Source: GCA-002050365 sp964237235
GTDB lineage: Bacteria; Acidobacteriota; Blastocatellia; Pyrinomonadales; Pyrinomonadaceae
Assembly: GCA_964237235.1 (NCBI GenBank)
Contig: CAXSGY010000003.1
Span: 274,393 to 338,392, forward strand
Length of the DNA: 64,000 nt
Direction: 5' to 3'
Positions within the stretch are counted from its first letter, which is position 1, and every line of letters begins with the position of its first letter. The translations under genes were made by a program, and so were the position numbers. Below are positions 43,992 to 52,343 of this stretch, piece by piece. The notes under the pieces are model-generated. The model ran no database searches, was not told where the DNA came from, and worked only from the letters and a program-made list of their open reading frames with translations.

Positions 43992-46079
43992 ATGTGTCAA
44001 TCATTAATCAATTCGCGCCGCATCATTTTCTTATTCGTCACTCTTTTCACCGCGTGCGTTCTGGCGGCGCGGGCGCAGAATCAAGCAGTTGTTTCGCTCA
44101 ACGCTGATGAATTGCAAAATGGTAAAAGCATTTCGTTGAGCGATTCGGCATGGAAATATCGCGCGGGCGATGAACCAGCGTGGGCGGAGAAAGATTTTTT
44201 CGACAGCGATTGGCAAAGCATTACCAACGATCAAATCAACGAAGATTTATCGTCGCTCAAAAATTGGGATGGGCGCGCCTGGTTTCGACAGAAAATTACG
44301 ATTGATGAACAGCTTGCCGGCGTGCCGCTGGCTTGGCGAATGTGGCAGTGGGGCGCGACGGAAATTTATCTGGACGGCGTTTTAATCAAAAAATACGGCG
44401 AGATTTTGCCGGACAGCGACGCGGAGTATAATCCGCGCGGGATGGCGTTTCCGGTGACCTTTGCGAGCGGCGGCGAACACACCGTCGCCGTACGTTACTC
44501 GTTTGCGGCGGGGCGCGATTGGTCCGGACAAAACTGGCTCGCGCGCGGCGGCAATCTGCCCGGTTTTCGGCTTGTGGTCGAGATTTGGACGAAATACGCG
44601 CAACGCGTCGAAAATCAAGTGCGTGAAGACCGGATTGATTATACGTTCATCGGTTTGTTTTTCGCTTTCGCGCTCGTACATTTTTTGCTGTTCGTCTTTT
44701 ATCGCGCCGCGCCCGGCAATCTTTTTTACAGTCTTTTCGTAGTTGGACTCGCGCTGTCGTTTTTACTGCAAAATCTGCTCGGCAGCGAGCATTTCAGCGC
44801 GACCGGCGCGCTCGTTACGGATATTGCGCGGCTTAATGTGCAAGGACTTGCCATCATCGCATTGCTTGCATTTCTCTACGTCGAATTTAAAAACCGCCCG
44901 TCGAAATTTTTTTGGCTGCTGCTCGTTTTGTGGGCAGTCACCATCGGTTTGAGCATCGTCCAGTTTTGGAAGGAATCAACGCATTTTTTAGTTTTACTTT
45001 TGATTACCTTTGCCGACTGTCTGCGGATAATGATTCAGGCTTTGAAAAAACGCCATCCCGGCGCGTGGATTATCGCGACGGGCGTTTCGGTTTTGGTCTT
45101 CGGCGTGATTATCAATATCGCTCACGAGCGCGAATGGATTGATATTCCCGTCTGGCTTTACCGCGTAAATTTATACATCGCCGTTTTCAGCGTGCCTTTG
45201 ACCGTTTCAATTTATCTGGCGCGAAATTTCGCCCGCACGAATCGTCATCTCGAAGCGCGGCTGGAACAAGTCAAAGAATTATCCGCGCAGCAAATCGAAC
45301 AGGCACGTCAAACCGCCGAACTGCGTTTAGCGCACGAACGAACGCAGGCGGAAAACGAACGCCGCGCCAAAGAATTGGAAGAAGCGCGTCAATTACAGCT
45401 TTCGATGCTTCCGAAAAAACTTCCCGTTATTCCAAATTTAGAAATCGCCGCCTATATGAAACCGGCAACGGAGGTCGGCGGCGATTATTACGATTTTTAC
45501 GTTTCGCCGGACGGAACTTTAACCGTTGCGGTCGGCGATGCCACCGGTCACGGTTTGAAAGCCGGGACGGTTGTCACGGCGACGAAAAGTTTATTTAACA
45601 ATCTCGCCGATGCTTCCGACATTTCAGACACATTGCGGCAAATCTCGCGTTCCTTGAAGGCGATGAATCTGCGCGGACTGTTTATGGCATTGACGCTGAT
45701 GAAATTAAAAGACAATTCTCTAAAAATCTGCGCCGCCGGAATGCCTTCGACGCTCGTTTATCGCGCGGCAACGGAAACGGTGGAGGAAATCAGCATCCGC
45801 GCCGTGCCTTTGGGAAGTATGACGAATTTTAACTATCGCGGGCAGGAAATCGTCCTGCAAACCGGCGACTGCGTGGTCGTGATGAGCGACGGATTTCCCG
45901 AAATGTTCAACGCGGCGGGCGAAATGCTCGGCTTCGACAAAGCGGCAGAAGTTTTACGCGAAATCGCCGCGCATACGCCGCAGGAAATTATTGACCGATT
46001 CGTTGAGGTGAGCCAAAAATGGGCGGGCGGGCGACCGGCGGACGATGATGTAACTTTTGTCGTTTTGAAAATATTGTAG
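43992..46079 (+). CDS. Membrane PP2C-type serine phosphatase (7TMR-DISM-like), copy 2
   Basis: 695 residues; paralogue of the preceding gene with the same order: signal peptide, beta-rich sensor domain (WKYRAGDEPAWAEKDF, WDGRAWFRQKI), seven helices, coiled coil (RAKELEEARQLQLSMLPKKL, nearly identical) and PP2C domain (EVGGDYYDFYVSPDGTL, VVMSDGFPEMFN, ADDDVTFVVLK). The sensor part has diverged far more than the phosphatase, suggesting two inputs to one output. The stop codon lies in the palindromic repeat at 46074. Confidence 0.92.
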   Translation: MCQSLINSRRIIFLFVTLFTACVLAARAQNQAVVSLNADELQNGKSISLSDSAWKYRAGDEPAWAEKDFFDSDWQSITNDQINEDLSSLKNWDGRAWFRQKITIDEQLAGVPLAWRMWQWGATEIYLDGVLIKKYGEILPDSDAEYNPRGMAFPVTFASGGEHTVAVRYSFAAGRDWSGQNWLARGGNLPGFRLVVEIWTKYAQRVENQVREDRIDYTFIGLFFAFALVHFLLFVFYRAAPGNLFYSLFVVGLALSFLLQNLLGSEHFSATGALVTDIARLNVQGLAIIALLAFLYVEFKNRPSKFFWLLLVLWAVTIGLSIVQFWKESTHFLVLLLITFADCLRIMIQALKKRHPGAWIIATGVSVLVFGVIINIAHEREWIDIPVWLYRVNLYIAVFSVPLTVSIYLARNFARTNRHLEARLEQVKELSAQQIEQARQTAELRLAHERTQAENERRAKELEEARQLQLSMLPKKLPVIPNLEIAAYMKPATEVGGDYYDFYVSPDGTLTVAVGDATGHGLKAGTVVTATKSLFNNLADASDISDTLRQISRSLKAMNLRGLFMALTLMKLKDNSLKICAAGMPSTLVYRAATETVEEISIRAVPLGSMTNFNYRGQEIVLQTGDCVVVMSDGFPEMFNAAGEMLGFDKAAEVLREIAAHTPQEIIDRFVEVSQKWAGGRPADDDVTFVVLKIL

Positions 46080-46195
46080 GAGCGATCCCTTGTAGTCGCC
46101 CGCTTGAAGCGCAAGCGAAAAATGCGTTTTGTGTTTATTCGATGTTGAATTTATGCAAACGTCGCGGGCGCGGGACTTGTCCGTCGCCCCTACAA
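46074..46195. repeat. Imperfect inverted repeat with TTGTAGGGGCGAC-type ends
   Basis: Left end TTGTAGGAGCGATCCCTTGT and the complement of the right end TTGTAGGGGCGACGGACAAG share 11-12 bases at the tip, and inner GTCGCCCGC/GCGGGCG pair. This GTAGGGGCGAC... palindrome is a common interspersed non-coding element in unrelated genomes. Here it bridges the stop of the second phosphatase gene and the start of the STAS leader. Confidence 0.65.
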
Positions 46196-46276
46196 TTGCT
46201 GTTGCGAATTTGTATTTTTTTCGCTTTGTTCGCACAATTACTTTAATTTTAACTTTTACGAGGAGAACAAAAATCT

Positions 46277-46651
46277 ATGCCAAATCCATTTTCGGTCACG
46301 ACCGAATCGAGCGGCGATTTCGCCGTCATTCATCTTGAGGGCGCGGTTGACGCGCACACCGCGCCGCAGTTTGAAGACGCGGTGCAGAAAGTCATTGACG
46401 GCGGGCAAAATAACATCATTGTTGACTGCGAAAAACTGACTTATATTTCGTCCGCCGGCTTGGGCGTTTTTATGGGTTTCATCGAGGAAGTGCGCGAGGC
46501 GGGCGGCGATATCAAAATCTGCGGCTTGACGGAAAAAGTTAAACAACCGTTCGAGATTTTAGGCTTTGAAACGCTGTTTCACTTTTGTCCCGATGTCGAA
46601 TCAGCCGAAGAAAAATTCAGCGAACCCGTTGATTGGGAGGCGGCATATTAA
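46277..46651 (+). CDS. Anti-sigma factor antagonist (STAS domain)
   Basis: 124 residues. GDFAVIHLEGAVDAHTAPQF and IIVDCEKLTYISSAGLGVFM are STAS motifs; the phosphorylated Ser is Ser58 or Ser59. ICGLTEKVKQPFEILGF is the conserved C-terminal helix-strand. It would bind and inhibit the kinase encoded next when unphosphorylated. GAGGAG lies upstream. The TAA overlaps the next ATG. Confidence 0.93.
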   Translation: MPNPFSVTTESSGDFAVIHLEGAVDAHTAPQFEDAVQKVIDGGQNNIIVDCEKLTYISSAGLGVFMGFIEEVREAGGDIKICGLTEKVKQPFEILGFETLFHFCPDVESAEEKFSEPVDWEAAY

Positions 46652-47082
46652 TGGACGCTTTAGAAAGAAAATTTACGCTGCAAGTGCCGTCTTCGACCGA
46701 AAATCTCGCGCTGATTCGTGAATTCGTCTCCAGCGCGGCGAAACAAGCCGGATTCGACGAAAAGGAAGTCGGCAGACTCGAACTCGCCGTTGACGAAGCC
46801 TGCGCCAACGTCATCGAACACGCTTACGGTCACGACGCGAACAAGGAAGTCATCGTCCGCGCCAGGCTCGACGAACACGAGTTTTCGATTGACATCGAAG
46901 ACACCGGCAAAGGCTTCGATCCGGCGGACATCAATCAGGAAGAACTTGAACAACTAATCAGCAAACGCAGAACCGGCGGTTTGGGAATGCGCCTGATGAA
47001 AACTCTGATGGACGAAGTGCGCTACGAAATTGAACCGGGCAAAAGGAACGCCCTGCATATGAGCAAACGATTAAAAAAATAA
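46651..47082 (+). CDS. Anti-sigma factor / serine kinase (RsbW/SpoIIAB-like)
   Basis: 143 residues, GHKL ATPase fold: ELAVDEACANVIEHAYG (N box), DIEDTGKGFDP (G1) and RRTGGLGMRLMKTLMDEV (G2). It should phosphorylate the adjacent STAS protein and bind a sigma factor or another target. The start at 46651 is coupled to the STAS stop (TAATG) and has GGAGG ten bases upstream. No sigma factor gene is adjacent. Confidence 0.93.
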   Translation: MDALERKFTLQVPSSTENLALIREFVSSAAKQAGFDEKEVGRLELAVDEACANVIEHAYGHDANKEVIVRARLDEHEFSIDIEDTGKGFDPADINQEELEQLISKRRTGGLGMRLMKTLMDEVRYEIEPGKRNALHMSKRLKK

Positions 47083-47157
47083 TGGAAAATGGAAAACGGA
47101 AAATGGAAAATGAAGAAAGGTTTTAACTATTTTCCATTTTCCATTTTCCATTTTCCG
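47083..47157. repeat. Heptamer inverted repeat between RsbW-like kinase and GAF-phosphatase genes
   Basis: Left 47083-47110: TGGAAAA, TGGAAAA, CGGAAAA, TGGAAAA. Right 47130-47157: TTTTCCA three times, then TTTTCCG. Clear 28-base complementary arms with a 19-base loop. It starts right after the kinase stop codon. Confidence 0.93.
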
Positions 47158-47168
47158 TTTTCAAAATT

Positions 47169-48845
47169 ATGTCAGCCAAAATACCCGACGCAACACGGCT
47201 CGAATCGCTGCTCGAATCGGCACAGCTTCTTAATTCGTCGCTTGATTTAAACAGTCTGTTAAAGCATTTGTTAAGAACCGTGATGGGCAGAACGCTCGTC
47301 GGGCGCGGATTTATCGCCGTTTCGACCGACGGAAAAATGCGACTCGCGCAGCTTCGCGGTTTGAAAAACTCGAAAATCGGCGATGATCTAGACGAAAATT
47401 TGCTGCGCGAAAACGGCATCAATTCATTTTATCCGATTGGCGAGGCGGAGAATCCGATTGGTTTTTTAGGATTGAGCAAATCGCCCGCCGGCGAAATTTC
47501 CGCCGAAGAAATCGAATCGCTCAACGCGCTTTTGGGCATTGCGGCGAGTTCCGTCGCTAACGCGCAGGCGCACGAAAAAACCGAAAAATTTAATTTTCAA
47601 CTCAACACGAAAGTTCAGGAACTGCGCGCTTTGCTCGATTTGGTGCGCGGGCTGACTTCAACGCTCGAACCCGAAGCCGTCGCGCAGCTTCTGATTTTAA
47701 CTTTGACCGGACGCTGGGCGGTCGGCAAATACGCGCTGTTCGTCAAGAAGGAAAAACACGCGCCCGTCGTCAAACAAAAAGGCATCAATCTGCCGCCGTT
47801 TGAAGAATACAACGAAGAATTAAAGGATTTGCCCGAAGCCGTTCGCGTCGCCGATTTGCCCGAAGGCGAATTTAAAACCGCGCTCGAAAAGCAGAACGCG
47901 CAAATCGTTTTCCCGATTAATTCGTCGGATTCGGCGAGCGGAATTTTGGTTTTGGGCGGACGATTCGGCAAATTGCCTTTCGCCGATGCCGATCTCGAAT
48001 TCGGCGCAGGATTGGTCGCGCAAGCCGGAGTCGCATTTGAAAATTCGTGGTTCGTGTCGGAAACTCTCGAACGCCGGAAAATCGAACAGGAATTTGAACT
48101 TGCCGCCCGCATTCAGGAAGGACTTTTTCCCGAATTTCTGCCGAAAATTTCGGGCTACGATATCGCCGCCAAAAACCGTCCGGCGATGTGGTGCGGCGGC
48201 GATTATTACGACGTTTTGCCCGCTGAAAGAGCCAATGAAGCGGGCGAAAAATCTTATCTGCTGTGCGTCGCCGACGTTTCCGGCAAAGGAATGCCCGCGT
48301 CGCTTTTGATGAGCAACGTGCAGGCGACAATGCGCGCTCTGCTCGGACGGGTTCCGACGCTCGCCGAACTCGCCGCACGGACGAACGAGCTTCTGCACGC
48401 GACCACGCCGTCAAACAAATTCGTGACCGCGATTTTATTTGAAATTTTTCCAGCCTCCGGCAAAGCCGTCTATGTCAGCGCGGGACACGGCGATTGTCTG
48501 CTGCTGCGCGCCGGCGGCGAAGTCGAAAAGTTCGATTCCACGGGCTTGCCGCTCGGTATGATGGATTCTTCGATGCTCGAAATGCTCGGCAAAAATTATG
48601 AGGAAAAACATCTCGAATTAAACGCGGGCGATTTGCTCGCGCTTTATTCCGACGGCGTAACCGAAGCCTACGATATTGACGAAAATGAATGGGGCGACGA
48701 AAGATTATTGAACTGCCTGCGCCCGATTCTCGAAGAATCTTCGGAAAAAATCGTCGGCAAAGTTTTTGAAGCGATTGACGATTTCGCCCAAACCGCGCCG
48801 CAGCACGACGATATAACGCTGATGATTGTAAAGCGCGGAATTTAA
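47169..48845 (+). CDS. GAF-domain PP2C phosphatase (RsbU/RsbP-like), cytosolic
   Basis: 558 residues. One or two GAF-like domains (about 10-140 and 155-295), a coiled-coil link RRKIEQEFELAARIQEGLFP, and a PP2C/SpoIIE domain (WCGGDYYDVLP, VADVSGKGMPASLLMSN, YSDGVTEAYD, HDDITLMIVK). Soluble partner of the two membrane phosphatases, so the STAS protein may be reactivated by both external and internal signals. Last gene of the partner-switching module. Confidence 0.92.
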   Translation: MSAKIPDATRLESLLESAQLLNSSLDLNSLLKHLLRTVMGRTLVGRGFIAVSTDGKMRLAQLRGLKNSKIGDDLDENLLRENGINSFYPIGEAENPIGFLGLSKSPAGEISAEEIESLNALLGIAASSVANAQAHEKTEKFNFQLNTKVQELRALLDLVRGLTSTLEPEAVAQLLILTLTGRWAVGKYALFVKKEKHAPVVKQKGINLPPFEEYNEELKDLPEAVRVADLPEGEFKTALEKQNAQIVFPINSSDSASGILVLGGRFGKLPFADADLEFGAGLVAQAGVAFENSWFVSETLERRKIEQEFELAARIQEGLFPEFLPKISGYDIAAKNRPAMWCGGDYYDVLPAERANEAGEKSYLLCVADVSGKGMPASLLMSNVQATMRALLGRVPTLAELAARTNELLHATTPSNKFVTAILFEIFPASGKAVYVSAGHGDCLLLRAGGEVEKFDSTGLPLGMMDSSMLEMLGKNYEEKHLELNAGDLLALYSDGVTEAYDIDENEWGDERLLNCLRPILEESSEKIVGKVFEAIDDFAQTAPQHDDITLMIVKRGI

Positions 48846-49285
48846 ACCTGACGTTTCTCGCGCCGTTATTCAAAGATAAAGCTTCAGGGTAAACTTAAAT
48901 TTTTGCGAAGGCTTAGTGTCGTTGAGCGCGACGGTAGCACTTTTTGTCGTTCCCGCTCTTTTTATCGAATCCGTTTTCAGACAGCTAACGAATGCCAATC
49001 TGACGGGTTAATTGCTCGTCATAATCAAACCGACGGCGGAAGGTGTTTTCTTTAGGGGGATTGCGCTTTCCGCTGTTTGATTTAATTTGAGAAGCCGCGT
49101 AAAAATACTGCATCCACGCGTTCGAAGTCCGGGATATTTTGAGACGCTCGAAGTAACTTTTAAGAAAAGGGAATAGTTTATCTAAGAATTTAACAAAATT
49201 GAATAAGAGTTTAAGTGATTTAGACGGGCGCGGCGGCGAAGTTTATGAAAAACGGATTAAACGTTTTGTCAAGTATTTGAGTGTT
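48846..49285. other. Gene-free stretch with a possible decayed coding fragment
   Basis: About 440 bases with no complete gene. On the minus strand from about 49240 to the TAG at 48985 a frame stays open for about 85 codons, with protein-like composition (KSYFERLKISRT..., FDYDEQLTRQIGIR) but no start codon. It may be the end of a decayed gene. The rest shows nothing I can name. Confidence 0.3.
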
Positions 49286-49480
49286 TCAACCAATCAGCCC
49301 TTTTTTATTTTTAAAGATTTCTTTTCTGTCCCGAATGCCTTCCATAACCCGGATTACAATTTCTTCGCGAAGAGTTTGCAATTCTTTACGATCTCTTTGA
49401 GTTTCGGCTCTTAATTGTTCCGACTTTAAGCGCAAATCCTTTGCTTCCTGAACAATCGCTTGTTCTTCTGAAGAAATCAT
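49286..49480 (-). CDS. Small coiled-coil protein, 64 residues
   Basis: Almost wholly helical and charged: EEQAIVQEAKDLRLKSEQLR then DRKELQTLREEIVIRVMEG. A short coiled coil is likely. No family recognised and no good ribosome site, so it may be minor or a remnant. Confidence 0.4.
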   Translation of the reverse strand: MISSEEQAIVQEAKDLRLKSEQLRAETQRDRKELQTLREEIVIRVMEGIRDRKEIFKNKKGLIG

Positions 49481-49697
49481 AATAGAAGAAAACTATCACG
49501 AAAAGACTTCACATTTTGGTAATCGAACGGACACAAAATAAAAAAAGACCGCATTCGTAACGAACATAATCGTCCCCCGTCTGACGACGCAAATCAAATG
49601 TTTCAATACGGATTCTCATTTATTTATACTGAAGCAATTTGAATGTCGTTTATAAAATCAGCGACAGTTTCAATTCACAAAATCGAAGAAAATCCTT

Positions 49698-49916
49698 TTA
49701 TTTATGGCGATAAGTAATTCTTCCTTTTGTTAAATCATAGGGCGACATTTCCAGATCAACGCGGTCGCCGATTAAAATGCGAATCCGGTTTCTTCTCATT
49801 CTGCCTGAAATCGTCGCCAGCACAATATGTTCGCTGTTGTTGACCTGCACTTTGAAAAAAGCGTTGGGCTGTTTGTCAATGATAAGACCGGCTACTTCAA
49901 TCAAATCTTCCTTCAT
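49698..49916 (-). CDS. infA: Translation initiation factor IF-1
   Basis: 72 residues, single OB fold: MKEDLIEVAGLI, PNAFFKVQVNNSEHIVLATI, SGRMRRNRIRILIGDRVDLEMSPYDLTKGRITYRHK-type ending. It binds the ribosomal A site during initiation. GAGG eight bases upstream fixes the ATG at 49916. It is alone rather than in the ribosomal-protein operon. Confidence 0.95.
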   Translation of the reverse strand: MKEDLIEVAGLIIDKQPNAFFKVQVNNSEHIVLATISGRMRRNRIRILIGDRVDLEMSPYDLTKGRITYRHK

Positions 49917-49986
49917 TTTTTTACCTCGCTTGTCAGTCATCATTTCAATCGCTTCGATTAAGAATGACAATTGTTTTTATAAAAAT

Positions 49987-50028
49987 AAATAGTGTTTTCG
50001 GCTAAATGATTAGCCGAAAACACTATTT
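49987..50028. terminator. Strong terminator hairpin
   Basis: Perfect 19-base complementary arms (49987-50005 and 50010-50028) around an ATGA loop; GTGTTTTCGGCTAA core and terminal T-runs on both strands. It ends the RRM gene transcript just ahead of infA. Confidence 0.92.
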
Positions 50029-50060
50029 GAGAATCGCTGTTAAATCGGACGTTTCGATTT

Positions 50061-50381
50061 TTAGTAGCGGGAACCACCGCCGCGATTGCCGTTATAGCCG
50101 CCGCGGTTGCCGCCGCCCGCGCCCGCGCCGTCCGTGCGCGGTTTGGCTTCATTAACCGTGAGCGCGCGACCGTCAATTTCTTTGCCGTTCAGCGTCGAAA
50201 TGGCATTTTGACCTTCTTCTTTGGAAGACATTTCGACAAATCCGAAGCCGCGCGAGCGACCCGTATCGCGGTCTTCGATAATGTTAGTTGATTCGACCGT
50301 GCCGATTTCGCCGAATATTTTTTCCAAATCCTGCGTAGTTGTATCGAAGGAAAGATTTCCGACATAAAGTTTCGATGACAT
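50061..50381 (-). CDS. RRM-type RNA-binding protein
   Basis: 106 residues. RNP2 is KLYVGNL and RNP1 RGFGFVEM; the RRM covers residues 1-80 and is followed by a Gly/Arg/Asn tail (GGGNRGGYNGNRGGG). Such single-RRM proteins of bacteria (Rbp type) bind RNA and are often cold- or stress-induced. AGG upstream; terminator downstream. Confidence 0.95.
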   Translation of the reverse strand: MSSKLYVGNLSFDTTTQDLEKIFGEIGTVESTNIIEDRDTGRSRGFGFVEMSSKEEGQNAISTLNGKEIDGRALTVNEAKPRTDGAGAGGGNRGGYNGNRGGGSRY

Positions 50382-50987
50382 AATAATATTTTACCTTTTC
50401 CCTTTGTTGCAGGGAATTTCAAAAGAAGCGTCGAGTTCGGATTAAACTTCAGGATTATAGTCGCCTGCGGAAGAATCGAATTTCGGATGCTCAAAATTTC
50501 AAGAGCGCGTCTTCTATAACTAATAACGAACCTGCTCTCGGGAACTATCCAAAAAACGTTTTGACGAGCGCATCAACTTGATGATGCAAGAGAAGGATGA
50601 ACGCTTTGTATGATGCGCTCTTTGAGAAAAAGTTGCAAATTAACTTTAGCGAGTTTTAGCTTTTCCCCCGATTATCGCTTTCCGGTAAAATGTCTTCATT
50701 GACAATCCGCGCCATTAAGCGCACTGTATCATTGAACCGAGCCTGCGCGTTAACTTTCTTCTCAGTTTATCCGGCTTCACCAGACCTTCTGAAGTTTACA
50801 GCTTTAATTTTGAAGGTTGAATTAATAAAAGATCTCGATAAATTCGGAGCCGCCGTTTTCTCAGGCGCGGCAACTTTCAGCTTATTCAAAAACTTCCGGG
50901 GAAAAGAAAAGGTTGCGTTTGTATTAACTTTTACCCCAAAACAAAATTTGCAGAGCCGTCACAAATATAAACAGGAGAATAAATTAT
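50382..50987. other. Intergenic stretch, mostly featureless, with one inverted repeat
   Basis: Holds the promoter of the RRM gene (not pinned down) and an exact 9-bp inverted repeat GAGCGCATC / GATGCGCTC at 50566-50574 and 50612-50620. An open frame at 50690-50998 has no supporting signal. Confidence 0.35.
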
Positions 50988-51344
50988 ATGAGCTATAGCC
51001 CGTTGGCAATTAAAAGAAACAGCATTTTAGGGAAAATTTATAAGCAATGCGATGCGATTGAAAGTATTCCGGTTTATATGAACGACACTTCGGGAGAATT
51101 GCTCGGATACGCAGACGAAAGTCTCGGACATTATGCCGACGCATTTGTATTTCATTTATCCGAAACTCTCTGCAGGCAACTTTCGACAAGTCATTTCGAC
51201 TACGCATTCGGTTTTGAATATATCGAAAAAAACGGAAAATCCATTGTCAAAAAGCGGATTAAACTGAATCATATTTTTCTCATTCAGAAAGTAACGCCGT
51301 TTAGTAAAAAATCGGCGAATAAAGAGATTTGCTCAATAAGTTAA
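50988..51344 (+). CDS. Hypothetical protein, 118 residues
   Basis: MSYSPLAIKRNSILGKIYKQ start with AGGAG nine bases upstream. The protein has SGELLGYADESLGHYADAFVF and a basic C-terminus (VKKRIKLNHIFLIQKVT). Not recognised. Low GC and a lonely position before the tRNA fragment suggest recently acquired DNA. Confidence 0.6.
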   Translation: MSYSPLAIKRNSILGKIYKQCDAIESIPVYMNDTSGELLGYADESLGHYADAFVFHLSETLCRQLSTSHFDYAFGFEYIEKNGKSIVKKRIKLNHIFLIQKVTPFSKKSANKEICSIS

Positions 51345-51464
51345 GGTTAATTGACCCACACCGGGATCTATTTGTTTCACGCAAATTATCGCGGATCAGG
51401 AGTGATGAATTTTAGTATGACTTCAAACTCTAAACTCCAAAACAACTCGTAGTCGGTTCTTGTA

Positions 51465-51863
51465 TTACTCAAACCACTCGCTTTTATAAGCGATCCACCA
51501 GCTTAAAAATAAAATCGGAACGGTGGCAATGAATCCCCACATAAGCGGCAAAATTATATCCGCCAACAGTCCGATCATCATAAAGGAAATCCAAAATACT
51601 TTTCGTTGCATAACATCTCCATAATAACTCAACCTTACGCAGTTTTTGGTTTTTGTAAATCGTTTGAATTGCTTCGGTCGGCAGAAGTTCGTCGTGAAAT
51701 AAGCGGCATTGACGGTTTTGCCTTTGATTGTAATCAGCAAATCATTTAATTCAATGACGATTTTGGCTAACTTTTCCTGATGATGTTCAGTTAAAACGCG
51801 CTTGTCCGAATCGTATCTTATTCGGAAATCGGAAATATGTTCGGCGGTTAAAAAAAAAGACAT
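51465..51863 (-). CDS. Hypothetical protein with C-terminal membrane helices
   Basis: 132 residues. N-terminal 90 residues are soluble and basic; residues 95-128 form two hydrophobic helices (VFWISFMMIGLLADIILPLM, GFIATVPILFLSWWIAY). No family known. Its start is about 30 bp from the tRNA fragment. Confidence 0.55.
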   Translation of the reverse strand: MSFFLTAEHISDFRIRYDSDKRVLTEHHQEKLAKIVIELNDLLITIKGKTVNAAYFTTNFCRPKQFKRFTKTKNCVRLSYYGDVMQRKVFWISFMMIGLLADIILPLMWGFIATVPILFLSWWIAYKSEWFE

Positions 51864-51893
51864 CCCGTGATGCCTCTAAGTTGTTGAAAAGAT

Positions 51894-51943
51894 TGGTGCC
51901 GACTACAAGATTTGAACTTGTGACCTCCCGCGTGTGAAGCGGG
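51894..51943 (-). tRNA. 3' half of a tRNA-Val(CAC) gene; probable attachment-site remnant
   Basis: Read on the minus strand: anticodon stem CCCGC / GCGGG with loop TTCACAC (anticodon CAC), variable AGGTC, T-arm ACAAG-TTCAAAT-CTTGT, acceptor strand AGTCGGC, then A and an encoded CCA. The acceptor 5' strand and D-arm that should precede it are absent; sequence diverges just 5' of the anticodon stem. This is the structure of the duplicate att repeat left by integrases that use tRNA genes. The mobile DNA would lie to the right, toward higher coordinates. Confidence 0.85.
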
Positions 51944-52128
51944 TTAAGTCTTTATTATAGAGTATTTTAGAGTGCTACAGAGTTATGAAATTGAAGTTTT
52001 ACCTACTCTGTAATACCCAGTGCTACTGCTTGACTTTGCCATCTTTCGACCATCGTATTTGGATGGAATCTAAAAAAGCTGCTATCCTGTCCTCATCAAA
52101 GCATATTCAGTTATCAAATAGCTGAACG
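51944..52128. other. Gene-free island edge next to the tRNA fragment
   Basis: About 185 bases with no gene. No integrase is visible. Ends in the terminator at 52129. Confidence 0.4.
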
Positions 52129-52160
52129 GAAAGCCTTCGATGATCGGTCGAGGGCTTTTC
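52129..52160 (-). terminator. Rho-independent terminator (GAAAGCCTTCGA / TCGAGGGCTTTTC)
   Basis: Complementary arms at 52129-52140 and 52148-52160 with a seven-base loop. It follows the 57-residue gene on the minus strand by six bases and probably ends that transcript; the plus-strand side has a T-run as well. Confidence 0.78.
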
Positions 52161-52165
52161 TCGTT

Positions 52166-52339
52166 TTAGAATTGTTTCCAGATGGCGAACGCCGCGCACA
52201 GAATCGCAAAGATGGCAACATTTAATCTAATCACGATTCGGATCAGCCGGTTTCTCTCGCACACAGCTTCGAGCCGCTCAAATCTTTCGATCCGCGCGTC
52301 GCAGCGTTCAAGGTGATTTTCAATGTCTCTGATCGGCAT
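52166..52339 (-). CDS. Small membrane protein, 57 residues
   Basis: ATG 52337-52339, TAA 52166-52168. A charged N-terminal helix (MPIRDIENHLERCDARIERF) leads to one C-terminal membrane helix (VAIFAILCAAFAIWKQF). This helix-then-anchor form is like XhlA/holin-accessory proteins of phages, without real similarity. It starts five bases after the AlpA-like gene ends. It shares the ARIER string with the 59-residue gene at 52895. Confidence 0.6.
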   Translation of the reverse strand: MPIRDIENHLERCDARIERFERLEAVCERNRLIRIVIRLNVAIFAILCAAFAIWKQF

Positions 52340-52343
52340 ATTT

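Noticed and set aside
49199..49414. Plus-strand 71-codon frame
   Set aside because: Phe/Ser-rich and opposite the more protein-like 64-residue minus-strand frame.
50690..50998. Open frame of 102 codons ahead of the 118-residue gene
   Set aside because: No ribosome site, atypical composition, and an 11-base overlap with a better-supported start.
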